This document shows, in pieces, positions 8,339 through 15,897 of a stretch of DNA of 64,000 bases; position 1 is the first letter of the stretch, and every line of letters starts with the position of its first letter. A program made the translations under genes and the position numbers. The notes under the pieces are model-generated. The model saw nothing but the letters and a program-made list of their open reading frames with translations, was not told the origin of the DNA and did no database searches. The stretch spans positions 158,470 through 222,469 of the forward strand of contig NZ_JABX01000003.1 of NCBI RefSeq assembly GCF_001469165.1, in the 5' to 3' direction. The DNA comes from Thiohalocapsa sp. ML1 (lineage in GTDB: Bacteria > Pseudomonadota > Gammaproteobacteria > Chromatiales > Chromatiaceae).

Positions 8339-9547
8339 TCACCGCGCCGTTTCACTTGTGTTAAGGCTTGTGCTAAACCCCGCACCGGCCAGCGCTTGCC
8401 GCAACAACTCGGTCCAGCGACCCTCCAGCCCGTAGAGCCGCACGCGCTTCGCATCCGGGTTCACGGGCACGGCGAATCCCTGCTCACGCCAGCGTTCCAG
8501 CCACTCCCGCGCCGTGTTTGCGGAGACGCCGAACCATTCGGCGATATCCCCGGGGCTGAAGGTCATCGCCTCGGCGCCGAGCGCCTGCCCGCGCATCAAG
8601 AGCCGTGTGAGCAGTTGCTGCTGCACCCGGTGGAGCGTCTCCCAAGGCGCCGGGGGTTGGCGCTCGGGCGCGTACAGCGCCACCGCTTGTCGTCGCAGTG
8701 TCTCCGCGGCCTCGCCCATGGTGTCGAGAAAAAAGCCAAGCCACTGGCCATGATCCGGGTCGTGGCGCCCGTCGTAGAAATCCACGGGCAAACCCATCTG
8801 CAGATGCCGATAGTAGGCGCCCAGGTCCGCGGTGTAGTGCTCCTCCAGGGACAGAAAGCCCCGCATCTCATAGCCGCTGCGCCACAGCTCGAGGGTCGCA
8901 AGGGCGCGAGCCGTACGGCCGTTGCCGTCCGGGAAGGGATGGATGCTGACGAAACGGTGGGCCAGCAGCCCCGCGCGCACGGGTCCGGGCAAGGACGCGG
9001 CGCGCTCCCCCCGCCACCAATCCACCAGATCGGACACATAGTCCGGCACGTCCTTGGGGCTGGGCGGGGCGTAGTCGATGCGGCGCGTGGCACTGTCCAC
9101 CACCGGGCATTCCGCGCCGCGATAGTCACTGCGTCGGCGCCGCCGGCCCATGCCGTGCACGAGGATGATGCTGTGCAGCTCGCGGATCAGCTCTTCCGAC
9201 GGCTGTCGCTCGGCCTCGATCTGCTCTTCAATCCATTCCAGGGCGCGCCAGTAGTTGCGCACCTCCTGCTGCATCTCGGTCTGGGTGCGGTCCAGGGCAA
9301 TCACCGCCCGACCGATCTCGGCCGAGCCCAGGGTATTGCCCTCGATGCGGGTGGAATGTCGCGTCGCGCGCTGACGCGCCTGCTGACGCAGGCAGAGCTC
9401 CCGATCCGGCGGCAAGGGCAGCACGGCAACCACCGCGCGCGCGGCCTCGACCAGGCCAAGGCTTCTGACCATGGCGTCGCTGTAGTGAAAGCGGCCGGTG
9501 AAGGGAATGCCGGGAAGCAGCGTCGACAAGTCCACAACAGCCTTCAC
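8339..9547 (-). CDS. Fic family AMPylase-type protein
   Basis: 402 aa. The Fic core motif HPFPDGNGR is at residues 203-211, complete with catalytic His and phosphate-binding loop. The inhibitory helix motif STRIEGN at 65-71 precedes it, so this is a class II (self-inhibited) Fic protein that would transfer AMP or another nucleotide moiety to a target hydroxyl. The C-terminal ~100 residues contain a helix-turn-helix (FSPGDIAEWFGVSANTAREW), common in chromosomal Fic proteins and suggestive of DNA binding or autoregulation. It converges on the SGNH gene. No separate antitoxin is encoded beside it. Confidence 0.92.
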   Translation of the reverse strand: MKAVVDLSTLLPGIPFTGRFHYSDAMVRSLGLVEAARAVVAVLPLPPDRELCLRQQARQRATRHSTRIEGNTLGSAEIGRAVIALDRTQTEMQQEVRNYWRALEWIEEQIEAERQPSEELIRELHSIILVHGMGRRRRRSDYRGAECPVVDSATRRIDYAPPSPKDVPDYVSDLVDWWRGERAASLPGPVRAGLLAHRFVSIHPFPDGNGRTARALATLELWRSGYEMRGFLSLEEHYTADLGAYYRHLQMGLPVDFYDGRHDPDHGQWLGFFLDTMGEAAETLRRQAVALYAPERQPPAPWETLHRVQQQLLTRLLMRGQALGAEAMTFSPGDIAEWFGVSANTAREWLERWREQGFAVPVNPDAKRVRLYGLEGRWTELLRQALAGAGFSTSLNTSETAR

Positions 9548-9885
9548 GCGTTAAGGGCAAGATCCGCCTGTGGCGCAACCCGCTCGTTGTCGCAAGTGTA
9601 CCAAGGGCCGAGGAGGGCTCTATTGGCCCTGGGCGCTTTTGTCCACGAAGCGCGGCATCGCCGAGCTTGGATCGACCTTGGGCATGCGGGGCGGTCGTTC
9701 CATGAGAATGCTGCATTAAAGCCAGCAGGGCCGCACAGGACAAGGGAGTCGGGCAGCAATCCCTGCTTCGTCCGCACCTACAACGGAAAGGCCCCGGCGC
9801 ATGCCGGGGCCTGGCGTTTCGGCTGTCGCCCGCCGAGCGCCTTGTCGTGCCGGGCAGAGCGGCAGACGCTCCGCGCCGATGGGGC
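9548..9885. other. Gap between the Fic gene and cydX
   Basis: 338 bp. The only clear structures are the cyd terminator at 9790-9811 and a degenerate copy of the GGGCCGAGG dispersed repeat near 9603-9640. No gene is supported. Confidence 0.5.
9790..9811 (-). terminator. Rho-independent terminator of cydABX
   Basis: Perfect 9-bp GC stem (GGCCCCGGC / GCCGGGGCC) around a 4-nt loop. On the minus strand it is followed by a short T-rich run, about 75 bp after the cydX stop. Confidence 0.75.
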
Positions 9886-10008
9886 TCAAGCGTCCAGCTT
9901 GCTGTCGTCCGCCTCGCCGAGGCACTGCTCGGACTCATACCACATGACGTTGATGATGCCGAAGGCGACGGCGAGCAGGACGCCGAGCATCCAGGAGAAG
10001 TACCACAT
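9886..10008 (-). CDS. cydX: Cytochrome bd oxidase small subunit CydX
   Basis: 40 aa. The peptide opens MWYFSWMLGVLLAVAFGIIN, then VMWYESE, which is the CydX signature: a tryptophan-rich start and one transmembrane helix, followed by a short acidic cytoplasmic tail (GEADDSKLDA). CydX binds CydA and stabilises the haem b595/d site. It is the third gene of the cydA-cydB-cydX operon, about 130 bp after cydB, with a GC-rich palindromic repeat in the spacer. It is too short for ordinary gene calls but is well supported by motif and position. Confidence 0.92.
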   Translation of the reverse strand: MWYFSWMLGVLLAVAFGIINVMWYESEQCLGEADDSKLDA

Positions 10009-10082
10009 GTTGGGGCTCCGATTGAGCAGAGGTTGAGGTCAGGCTGCCATCGTTTTGCGAAAGCCGGTGCGGCGCGCCGAAA

Positions 10083-10135
10083 AGGGCCGAGGGCCGAGGA
10101 AGGCGCGCCTCGGCCCTTGGCCCTTGGCCCTTGGA
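10083..10135. repeat. GGGCCGAGG palindromic repeat
   Basis: Tandem GGGCCGA units followed by complementary TCGGCCCTT and CTTGGCC units, giving a long GC hairpin in the cydB-cydX spacer. Related copies lie at 37219-37262 and 51271-51325. Confidence 0.65.
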
Positions 10136-10136
10136 C

Positions 10137-11279
10137 CTAGTAAGCCAGCGTATCCTGCGCCTTGATCTCCGCCACCGTCACCCGCCGCCACATGCGCGCA
10201 TAGGTCCAGGTGGTGTAGGCGAGGATGATGGGGATGAAGATCACCGCGGCCCAGAACATCACCGTCAGGGTCAGGTGGCTCGAGGTCGCATCCCAGGCGA
10301 TCAGGCTGCTGCCCGGGTTGGTGCTCGACGGCATGATGAACGGGAACATCGCCGCGCCCGCGGTCATGATGATGCCGGTGATCCCCAAGCTGCTCACCAC
10401 CAGCGCGAGCCCGGCGCGGTCCTCCATCGACAGCGATACGGCGTAGCCCAAGCCCGCGAAGCCCATGATCGGGAACAACAGCGTCCAGGGGTGGTTCCAG
10501 TAGTTCGCGAACCACGCAAACCGTGCGATGACCACCTCCTTGGTCAGCGGGTTTGGCAGTGCATCCAGCGCCGGCATGCTCACCACGCGGAAGCCGTCGA
10601 TGGCGATGACGAGCCACAGCCCGGCGAGCGCAAAGGCCACGATGGTCGCAACCCCGGTGACCTTGGCCCACGCCTTCGCACGCCCCACGATGGGCTCCTC
10701 GGTGCGCAGTTGCAGCCAGATGGCCCCGTGCATGGTCAGCATGCCTAAGCTGATCAGCCCCGCCAGCAGCGCGAAGGGGTTCAGCAGCTCGAAGAAGCTC
10801 CCCGTGTAGTAGGGCCGGAGCAGCTCATCAAGGTGAAACGGCACGCCCTGCAGCAGGTTGCCGAAGGCGATGCCGAACACCAAGGCCGGCACCGCACCGC
10901 CGATGAAGAGCCCCCAGTCCCACGCATTGCGCCAGATCGGGCTCGCGATCTTGCTGCGGTAGTCGAAGCCGACCGGCCGAAAGAACAACGCGAACAGCGC
11001 GAGCAGCATCGCGAAGTAGAACCCCGAGAAGGCGGTGGCGTACACCAGCGGCCAGGCCGCGAAGATCGCCCCGCCCGCGGTGATGAGCCACACCTGATTG
11101 CCGTCCCAGTGCGGGCCGATGGTGTTGATGATGACGCGCCGCTCGTCGTCGTTCTTGCCGAGGAAGGGCAAGAGCGTGCCGACGCCCATGTCCATGCCGT
11201 CGGTGACGGCAAAGCCGATGAACAGCACGCCCACCAACAGCCACCAGATGAACTTGAGGGTTTCGAAGTCCAGGATCAT
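10137..11279 (-). CDS. cydB: Cytochrome bd ubiquinol oxidase subunit II
   Basis: 380 aa, usual length. Inner-membrane partner of CydA in the high-affinity quinol:O2 oxidoreductase. The start MILDFETLKFIWWLLVGVLF, the GFAVTDGMDMGVGTLLPF segment and WDGNQVWLITAGGAIFAAWP are characteristic of CydB, followed by several further transmembrane helices and the AMFPFIMPSSTNPGSSL loop. It begins three bases after the cydA stop, so the two are co-translated. bd oxidases give respiration at low O2 and resistance to H2S, useful in a sulfidic habitat. Confidence 0.97.
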   Translation of the reverse strand: MILDFETLKFIWWLLVGVLFIGFAVTDGMDMGVGTLLPFLGKNDDERRVIINTIGPHWDGNQVWLITAGGAIFAAWPLVYATAFSGFYFAMLLALFALFFRPVGFDYRSKIASPIWRNAWDWGLFIGGAVPALVFGIAFGNLLQGVPFHLDELLRPYYTGSFFELLNPFALLAGLISLGMLTMHGAIWLQLRTEEPIVGRAKAWAKVTGVATIVAFALAGLWLVIAIDGFRVVSMPALDALPNPLTKEVVIARFAWFANYWNHPWTLLFPIMGFAGLGYAVSLSMEDRAGLALVVSSLGITGIIMTAGAAMFPFIMPSSTNPGSSLIAWDATSSHLTLTVMFWAAVIFIPIILAYTTWTYARMWRRVTVAEIKAQDTLAY

Positions 11280-11282
11280 GGA

Positions 11283-12917
11283 TCAGTCCTCCCGCCGTTG
11301 GGCCGGTGCAGTCGTGGGTGTCGCGCCTGCGCCGTGGCTCGCATCGTCGTCGGCATGCTGGCCGCGCTCGCCGCGCTCGTGGCAGTAGCGCCCGGTATGC
11401 AGGGAGCTCGGCCCCTGGCGCGCGAACTTGATCATCAGGAACATCTCGATCAGGAACAGCGCCGTGTAGAAGATGACGAAGGCGGACAGGCTGAAGACCA
11501 GATCGCTCGCGGTGAGGCTGGAGGCGGCGATGGACGTCGGCAGCACCTCGCCGATGGCCCAAGGCTGGCGGCCGAACTCGGCGACGAACCAGCCCGTCTC
11601 GGCGGCGATCCAGGGCACCGGGATGCTGAAGACGAAGGCGCGCAACAGCCAGCGCTTGTCCTGAATCTTGCGCGCCGCGTTGTAGTAGAAGCCGAGCACG
11701 AACAAGAGCAGCATCCAGAAGCCCGCCGCGACCATGACGCGGAAGCTCCAGAACAGCGGCGCGACCTCCGGAATGGAGTCCTTCACGGCGAGCTGGATCT
11801 GCTCCTCGGTGGCCTCGGCGGGGTTGTCCACGTAGCGCTTGAGCAGAAGCCCGTAGCCGAGATCATCCATGTGCTCCTCGAAGGCGCCGCGGTTATAGGG
11901 CGTGTCCTCGCCGCCGCGCAGCCGTTGCAGGTACTCGTAGGCGATCATGCCGGAGCGGATGCGCACCTCGTGCTCGCGCATCAGGTCCTTGAGGCCAACG
12001 ACCTCCTTGTCCAATGAGCGCGTCGCGATGAGCCCGAGCGCCCAAGGCACCTTGATGGCCATGTGCGTCTCTTCGTCCTCGTTGCTCGGCAGGCCGAACA
12101 GCGTAAAGCCGGCGGGGGCCTCTTCGGTGTGCCACTCCGCCTCGATGGCGGCGAGCTTCACCCGCTGCACATCGCCCACCTCGTAGCCGGACTCGTCGCC
12201 GAGCAGGATCACGGACAGGATGGACGCAAGGCCGAAGCCCATGGCCACCGAGAACGATCGCTTCGCGAAGGCGAGATCCCGGCCTTTCAACATGTACCAG
12301 GCGCTGATGCCGGCGACGAACATGGCGCCGGTGACATAGCCCGCGGCCACGGTGTGCACGAACTTGACCTGCGCCACCGGGTTCATCAGCAGCTCCCAGA
12401 AGCTGGTCATCTCCATGCGCATGGTCTCGAAGCTGAACACCGCGCCGACCGGATTCTGCATCCAGCCGTTGGCGATCAGAATCCACATGGCCGAGAGGTT
12501 GGAGCCGAAGGCCATCAGGAATGTCACCATCAGATGCTGGCGCTTGGTCAACCGGTCCCAGCCGAGGAAGAAGAGCCCGATGAAGGTGGACTCCAAGAAG
12601 AACGCCATCAGCCCCTCGATGGCCAGCGGCGCGCCGAATACATCGCCGACGTAATGGGAGTAGTAGGCCCAGTTCATGCCGAACTGGAACTCCATGGTCA
12701 GGCCGGTGGTGACGCCGAGGGCGAAGTTGATGCCGAACAACTTGCCCCAGAACTTGGTCATGTCCCGGTAGATCTCGCGCCCGGTCATGACGTAGACGCT
12801 CTCCATGATCACCAGGATCCAGGAGAGGCCGAGCGTCAAGGGCACGAACAGGAAGTGGTACATCGCGGTGGCGGCAAACTGCCAGCGCGAGAGCTCGATC
12901 ATGGTGCTGTCAAGCAT
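11283..12917 (-). CDS. cydA: Cytochrome bd ubiquinol oxidase subunit I, long Q-loop
   Basis: 544 aa. Carries haems b558, b595 and d and the quinol site. Near the N-terminus LSRWQFAATAMYHFLFVPLT contains the conserved axial histidine; the first helix bundle and GLTMEFQFGMNWAYYSHYVG follow. The Q-loop is the long (E. coli-like) type: IKVPWALGLIATRSLDKEV, then DLMREHEVRIRSG and DLGYGLLLKRY. The C-terminus is extended by a hydrophilic His/Ala-rich tail (residues ~505-544). Alternative start: the Met at residue 6. First gene of cydABX. Confidence 0.97.
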   Translation of the reverse strand: MLDSTMIELSRWQFAATAMYHFLFVPLTLGLSWILVIMESVYVMTGREIYRDMTKFWGKLFGINFALGVTTGLTMEFQFGMNWAYYSHYVGDVFGAPLAIEGLMAFFLESTFIGLFFLGWDRLTKRQHLMVTFLMAFGSNLSAMWILIANGWMQNPVGAVFSFETMRMEMTSFWELLMNPVAQVKFVHTVAAGYVTGAMFVAGISAWYMLKGRDLAFAKRSFSVAMGFGLASILSVILLGDESGYEVGDVQRVKLAAIEAEWHTEEAPAGFTLFGLPSNEDEETHMAIKVPWALGLIATRSLDKEVVGLKDLMREHEVRIRSGMIAYEYLQRLRGGEDTPYNRGAFEEHMDDLGYGLLLKRYVDNPAEATEEQIQLAVKDSIPEVAPLFWSFRVMVAAGFWMLLLFVLGFYYNAARKIQDKRWLLRAFVFSIPVPWIAAETGWFVAEFGRQPWAIGEVLPTSIAASSLTASDLVFSLSAFVIFYTALFLIEMFLMIKFARQGPSSLHTGRYCHERGERGQHADDDASHGAGATPTTAPAQRRED

Positions 12918-13401
12918 AAGGTCGATCTTCCATCTTGCGGTGGTGGCATCGGACGAGGCGGACTACCGGCAGACCCGGCGCATCCCCCGTGGCCCGTCCT
13001 TGACCGGGCGCCGCGCTGCCCCTGCGGCGGCGCGCCAGCGGTGGCGCGTCCGGCGCTGGCCACCCGCCGCCCGGCGTTGCACCGGCGCGCCGCGGGCGTC
13101 GTCCATGTATTAGGAAGATCTTATATTCGGCTCGTGCCGTACCCCGACATGCGAATTGTCAAGGGCGACAATTCCGCTGGGGTAAAGCCGTTGTTTCGCT
13201 GATGCCGGTCAAGGGTCGGCCCGAATCTTTCCAGCCAAAACAAACGGATAAACGATTTTGCTGAGGGTATCAGCCGGAGTTGGGCAAGCCGCTCGCGGCG
13301 TACCGATCATGCGCGCTCCAAGTCTCTGACATACCGTCGAAGCGTTGTCGTTGTCGTCATCGAAAACCCGCTCCGACGAGCGTGCTCCTGCCCCGGCTCC
13401 A
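12918..13401. other. Region between cydA and nikR
   Basis: 484 bp with no supported gene. The cydA-proximal part is very GC-rich; an AT-rich block near 13108-13130 (with GAAGATCTTATATT) could hold the cydA promoter. A GTTGTC-type repeat lies at 13344-13362. No FNR/ArcA-type site could be assigned with confidence. Confidence 0.4.
13344..13362. repeat. GTTGTC-type dispersed repeat, short copy
   Basis: Core GTTGTCGTTGTCGTCATCG, about 40 bp after the nikR stop. Shared with 6351-6410 and 32286-32310. Confidence 0.6.
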
Positions 13402-13875
13402 TCAGGGCAACGGCTCCAAGTGCAGATGCGGCGCGCCCGCCCCCTCGGCGCCGTGCCGATGCGCCTCCTCGGCGATGCGCACCGGCAGCAGCGACAGCCG
13501 CCCGTTGCGCACGCCGGGCTGGGCGATGACGGCGTCGGCGAAGGCGCGCACGCGGTCCGACGCGCCGCGCAGCACGACTGTCTCCAGGCAATGGTCGTGG
13601 TCGAGGTGCACGTGCAGCGTGGACACCGCAAGGTCGTGGTGCTGGTGATGGGCCTGGGTCAGGCGGGCGGCGAGCTCGCGCTCGTGATGGTTGTAGACGT
13701 AGCTCAGCGTCGCGATGCAAGGGCCGCTGGGCTCGGTGGCGAGCCGCTCGGACTCCAGTCGCTCGCGGATCAGGTCGCGGATGGCCTCCGAGCGGTTGTC
13801 GTAGCCGCGAGCCTCGCGAAAACGCTCGAAGGCGGCGTTGAGGTCATCGTCGAGGGTAATGGTGACGCGTTGCAT
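13402..13875 (-). CDS. nikR: Nickel-responsive regulator NikR
   Basis: 157 aa from the ATG at 13875; an upstream in-frame ATG exists but gives an unrelated leader. N-terminal ribbon-helix-helix DNA-binding domain (MQRVTITLDDDLNAAFERF, then NRSEAIRDLIRE). The C-terminal ACT-like domain holds the high-affinity Ni ligands (HHQHHDLAVSTLHVHLDHDHC: His, His, His and the conserved Cys). NikR represses nickel uptake genes when Ni is sufficient. A matching operator lies at 36017-36044 before nikK, 22 kb away, so nikR is separated from its target operon; a 5' relic of a second nikR copy sits beside that operon. Confidence 0.95.
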   Translation of the reverse strand: MQRVTITLDDDLNAAFERFREARGYDNRSEAIRDLIRERLESERLATEPSGPCIATLSYVYNHHERELAARLTQAHHQHHDLAVSTLHVHLDHDHCLETVVLRGASDRVRAFADAVIAQPGVRNGRLSLLPVRIAEEAHRHGAEGAGAPHLHLEPLP

Positions 13876-14186
13876 CGATCTCTCCGGGCCCGCGGTCGAG
13901 TACGGGAGCATAGCCGATGCGCCGCGCCGGAATCGCCCGCGCTGTCCGAATCGGGATCGCTATCGGGATCTCAGGATCGGACGCGCGTTCGCGATTCCGC
14001 GTCGCGCGAGTCCAAGCGGCTCGGCATCAAGCGGCGCCGTGGTCGCGCGGGCACCAGACCGGGCGCGCCGCGCCCGGCCCGAGCTATTCCTGCGCGCCCC
14101 CGACCGCCGACCCGGGTCAGGCGATGCGACCGGCCCCCACCGCGGCTACACTGGGCCTAAGCCCGCCCGCCCGACTACTGCCCGCC
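13876..14186. other. Region between nikR and the DUF1703-type gene
   Basis: 311 bp, divergent promoters expected. It contains short direct repeats of the form ATCGGGATC (13948-13982) and a GC palindrome near 14050-14085. No NikR box was found here, so nikR autoregulation is not supported by sequence. Confidence 0.35.
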
Positions 14187-15737
14187 ATGACCCGCCTGCG
14201 CCTGCCCATCGGCATCCAGACCTTCCGCGAGATCCGCGAGGAGGGGCACTACTACGTGGACAAGACGGGCTTTGCGCTGCGGCTCATCGAGCAGGGCAAG
14301 TATTACTTCCTGTCGCGCCCGCGGCGCTTCGGCAAGTCGCTGTTCCTCGACACCCTCGCCGAGCTGTTCGCCGGCAACGCGGCGCTGTTCGAGGGCCTTC
14401 AGGCGCACGGGCGCTGGGACTTCTCGCGGCGGTTTCCGGTGATCCGCATCAGCTTCGGCGGCGGCGTGGTGCAGAGTCCCGAGGCGCTGGACGCGCGGAT
14501 TCGGGATTTGCTGCGCATCAACACGGAGGCGCTCGACATCGCCGTCCCGCAGCACCTCGACATCAGCGGAACCTTCGCGGAGTTGATCCGCCGCGCGGCG
14601 ACCGCGCGGGGTGAGCGCGTTGTCGTGCTCATCGACGAATACGACAAGCCCATCCTCGACAACCTCGCCCGCCCCGAGGCCGCCCGCGCCATCCGCGACG
14701 GGCTGCGCAACCTCTACTCCGTCATCAAGGACAGCGACGCCCACCTGCGCTTCGCCTTCCTCACCGGCGTATCCAAGTTCAGCAAAGTCAGCCTGTTCTC
14801 CGGCCTCAACAACCTCAACGACATCACCGTCGATGCCGCCTACTCGGCCATCTGCGGCTACACCGAGGCGGACCTCGACACCGTCTTCGCCCCCGAGCTG
14901 CAGGGGCTGGACCGCGACGCGATCCGCCACTGGTACAACGGCTACAACTGGACCGGCGAGGCCGTCTACAACCCCTTCGACGTGCTGCTCTTGTTCGACA
15001 AGCGCCAGTTCCGCCCCTGGTGGTTCGAGACGGCCACGCCGACCTTCCTGGTGGACCTGCTGCTGGAGCGCGAGGTGTTTCTGCCGCGGCTCGGGCAGCT
15101 CCTCGCCAGCGAGGCCCTGCTGTCGAGCTTCGACGTCGGGCGCATCGCCACCGAGGCGCTGCTGTTTCAGACCGGCTATCTCACCATCGACTCGGTGCGG
15201 CAGGTGGGCGCGCTGCTCCAATACCGGCTGCGCTACCCGAACCAGGAGGTCTTCGCCAGCCTCAACGGCGCCATGCTGGAGCCGCTGCGCAACTTCGACA
15301 GCGCCGCACCGGAGCAGACCGCGCGCCTATATGACCTGCTGCTCGCCAACGACTTTGCCGGCATGCAGCAGCTCTTCACCGCCTTCTTCCACAGCATCCC
15401 CGGCGACTGGCACCGCAACAACCGCATTGCCCGTTACGAGGGCTTCTACGCGAGCGTCTTCTACGCCTACTTCGCCTCGCTCGGCCTGGACTTGAGCACG
15501 GAGGAAGCGAGCAACGCCGGCCGCCTGGACATGGCCCTGCGCTTCAACGGCCAGGTATACCTGTTCGAATTCAAGGTGGTCGAGCTGGCCCCCGAGGGTC
15601 GCGCCCTGCAACAGCTCAAGGACAAGGGCTATGCCGAGCCCTACCGCGGCGACGGCCGCCCGATTCACCTCATCGGCGTCGAATTCAGCCGCCAGCAGCG
15701 CAGCGTGGTCGGCTTCGAGGTCGAGACGCTGGGCTGA
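14187..15737 (+). CDS. AAA-ATPase-like / PD-(D/E)XK nuclease protein (DUF1703 type)
   Basis: 516 aa. Begins with the family opening LPIGIQTFREIREEGHYYVD, then KTGFALRLIEQGKYYFLSRP with the RRFGKSLFL P-loop-like motif and the VVLIDEYDKPIL Walker B strand: an AAA-ATPase-like domain. The C-terminal part (after ~residue 440) is a PD-(D/E)XK nuclease-like domain with GRLDMALRF and the YLFEFKV core. The earlier in-frame start at 13917 gives a low-complexity leader, so the ATG at 14187 is preferred. The family occurs in many copies in Chromatiaceae, Bacteroidetes and clostridia; a role in mobile-element or phage conflict is suspected but unproven. Confidence 0.88.
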   Translation: MTRLRLPIGIQTFREIREEGHYYVDKTGFALRLIEQGKYYFLSRPRRFGKSLFLDTLAELFAGNAALFEGLQAHGRWDFSRRFPVIRISFGGGVVQSPEALDARIRDLLRINTEALDIAVPQHLDISGTFAELIRRAATARGERVVVLIDEYDKPILDNLARPEAARAIRDGLRNLYSVIKDSDAHLRFAFLTGVSKFSKVSLFSGLNNLNDITVDAAYSAICGYTEADLDTVFAPELQGLDRDAIRHWYNGYNWTGEAVYNPFDVLLLFDKRQFRPWWFETATPTFLVDLLLEREVFLPRLGQLLASEALLSSFDVGRIATEALLFQTGYLTIDSVRQVGALLQYRLRYPNQEVFASLNGAMLEPLRNFDSAAPEQTARLYDLLLANDFAGMQQLFTAFFHSIPGDWHRNNRIARYEGFYASVFYAYFASLGLDLSTEEASNAGRLDMALRFNGQVYLFEFKVVELAPEGRALQQLKDKGYAEPYRGDGRPIHLIGVEFSRQQRSVVGFEVETLG

Positions 15738-15897
15738 CCCTCCCCCGCGCACGAATCGCCGCACTAATCGCGCAGAAATCGGGGGAGACCACAAAAGCGG
15801 GGCTGCCCTCAGGTCTTGCAATCAAGCTTTGCGGAATGCTGCATCGCAAAATGACCCTTCGGACTCCTAGGCGCCGGCTTCCCATGGAAAGGGTTAT

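Noticed and set aside
9936..9945. NikR half-site TCATAC near cydX
   Set aside because: Single half-site inside the cydX coding sequence without a partner at 16-bp spacing.
8048..10036. 662-aa plus-strand open frame across the SGNH, Fic and cydX region
   Set aside because: Antisense to the well-supported Fic and cydX genes and starts inside the SGNH gene in the wrong frame; no domain.
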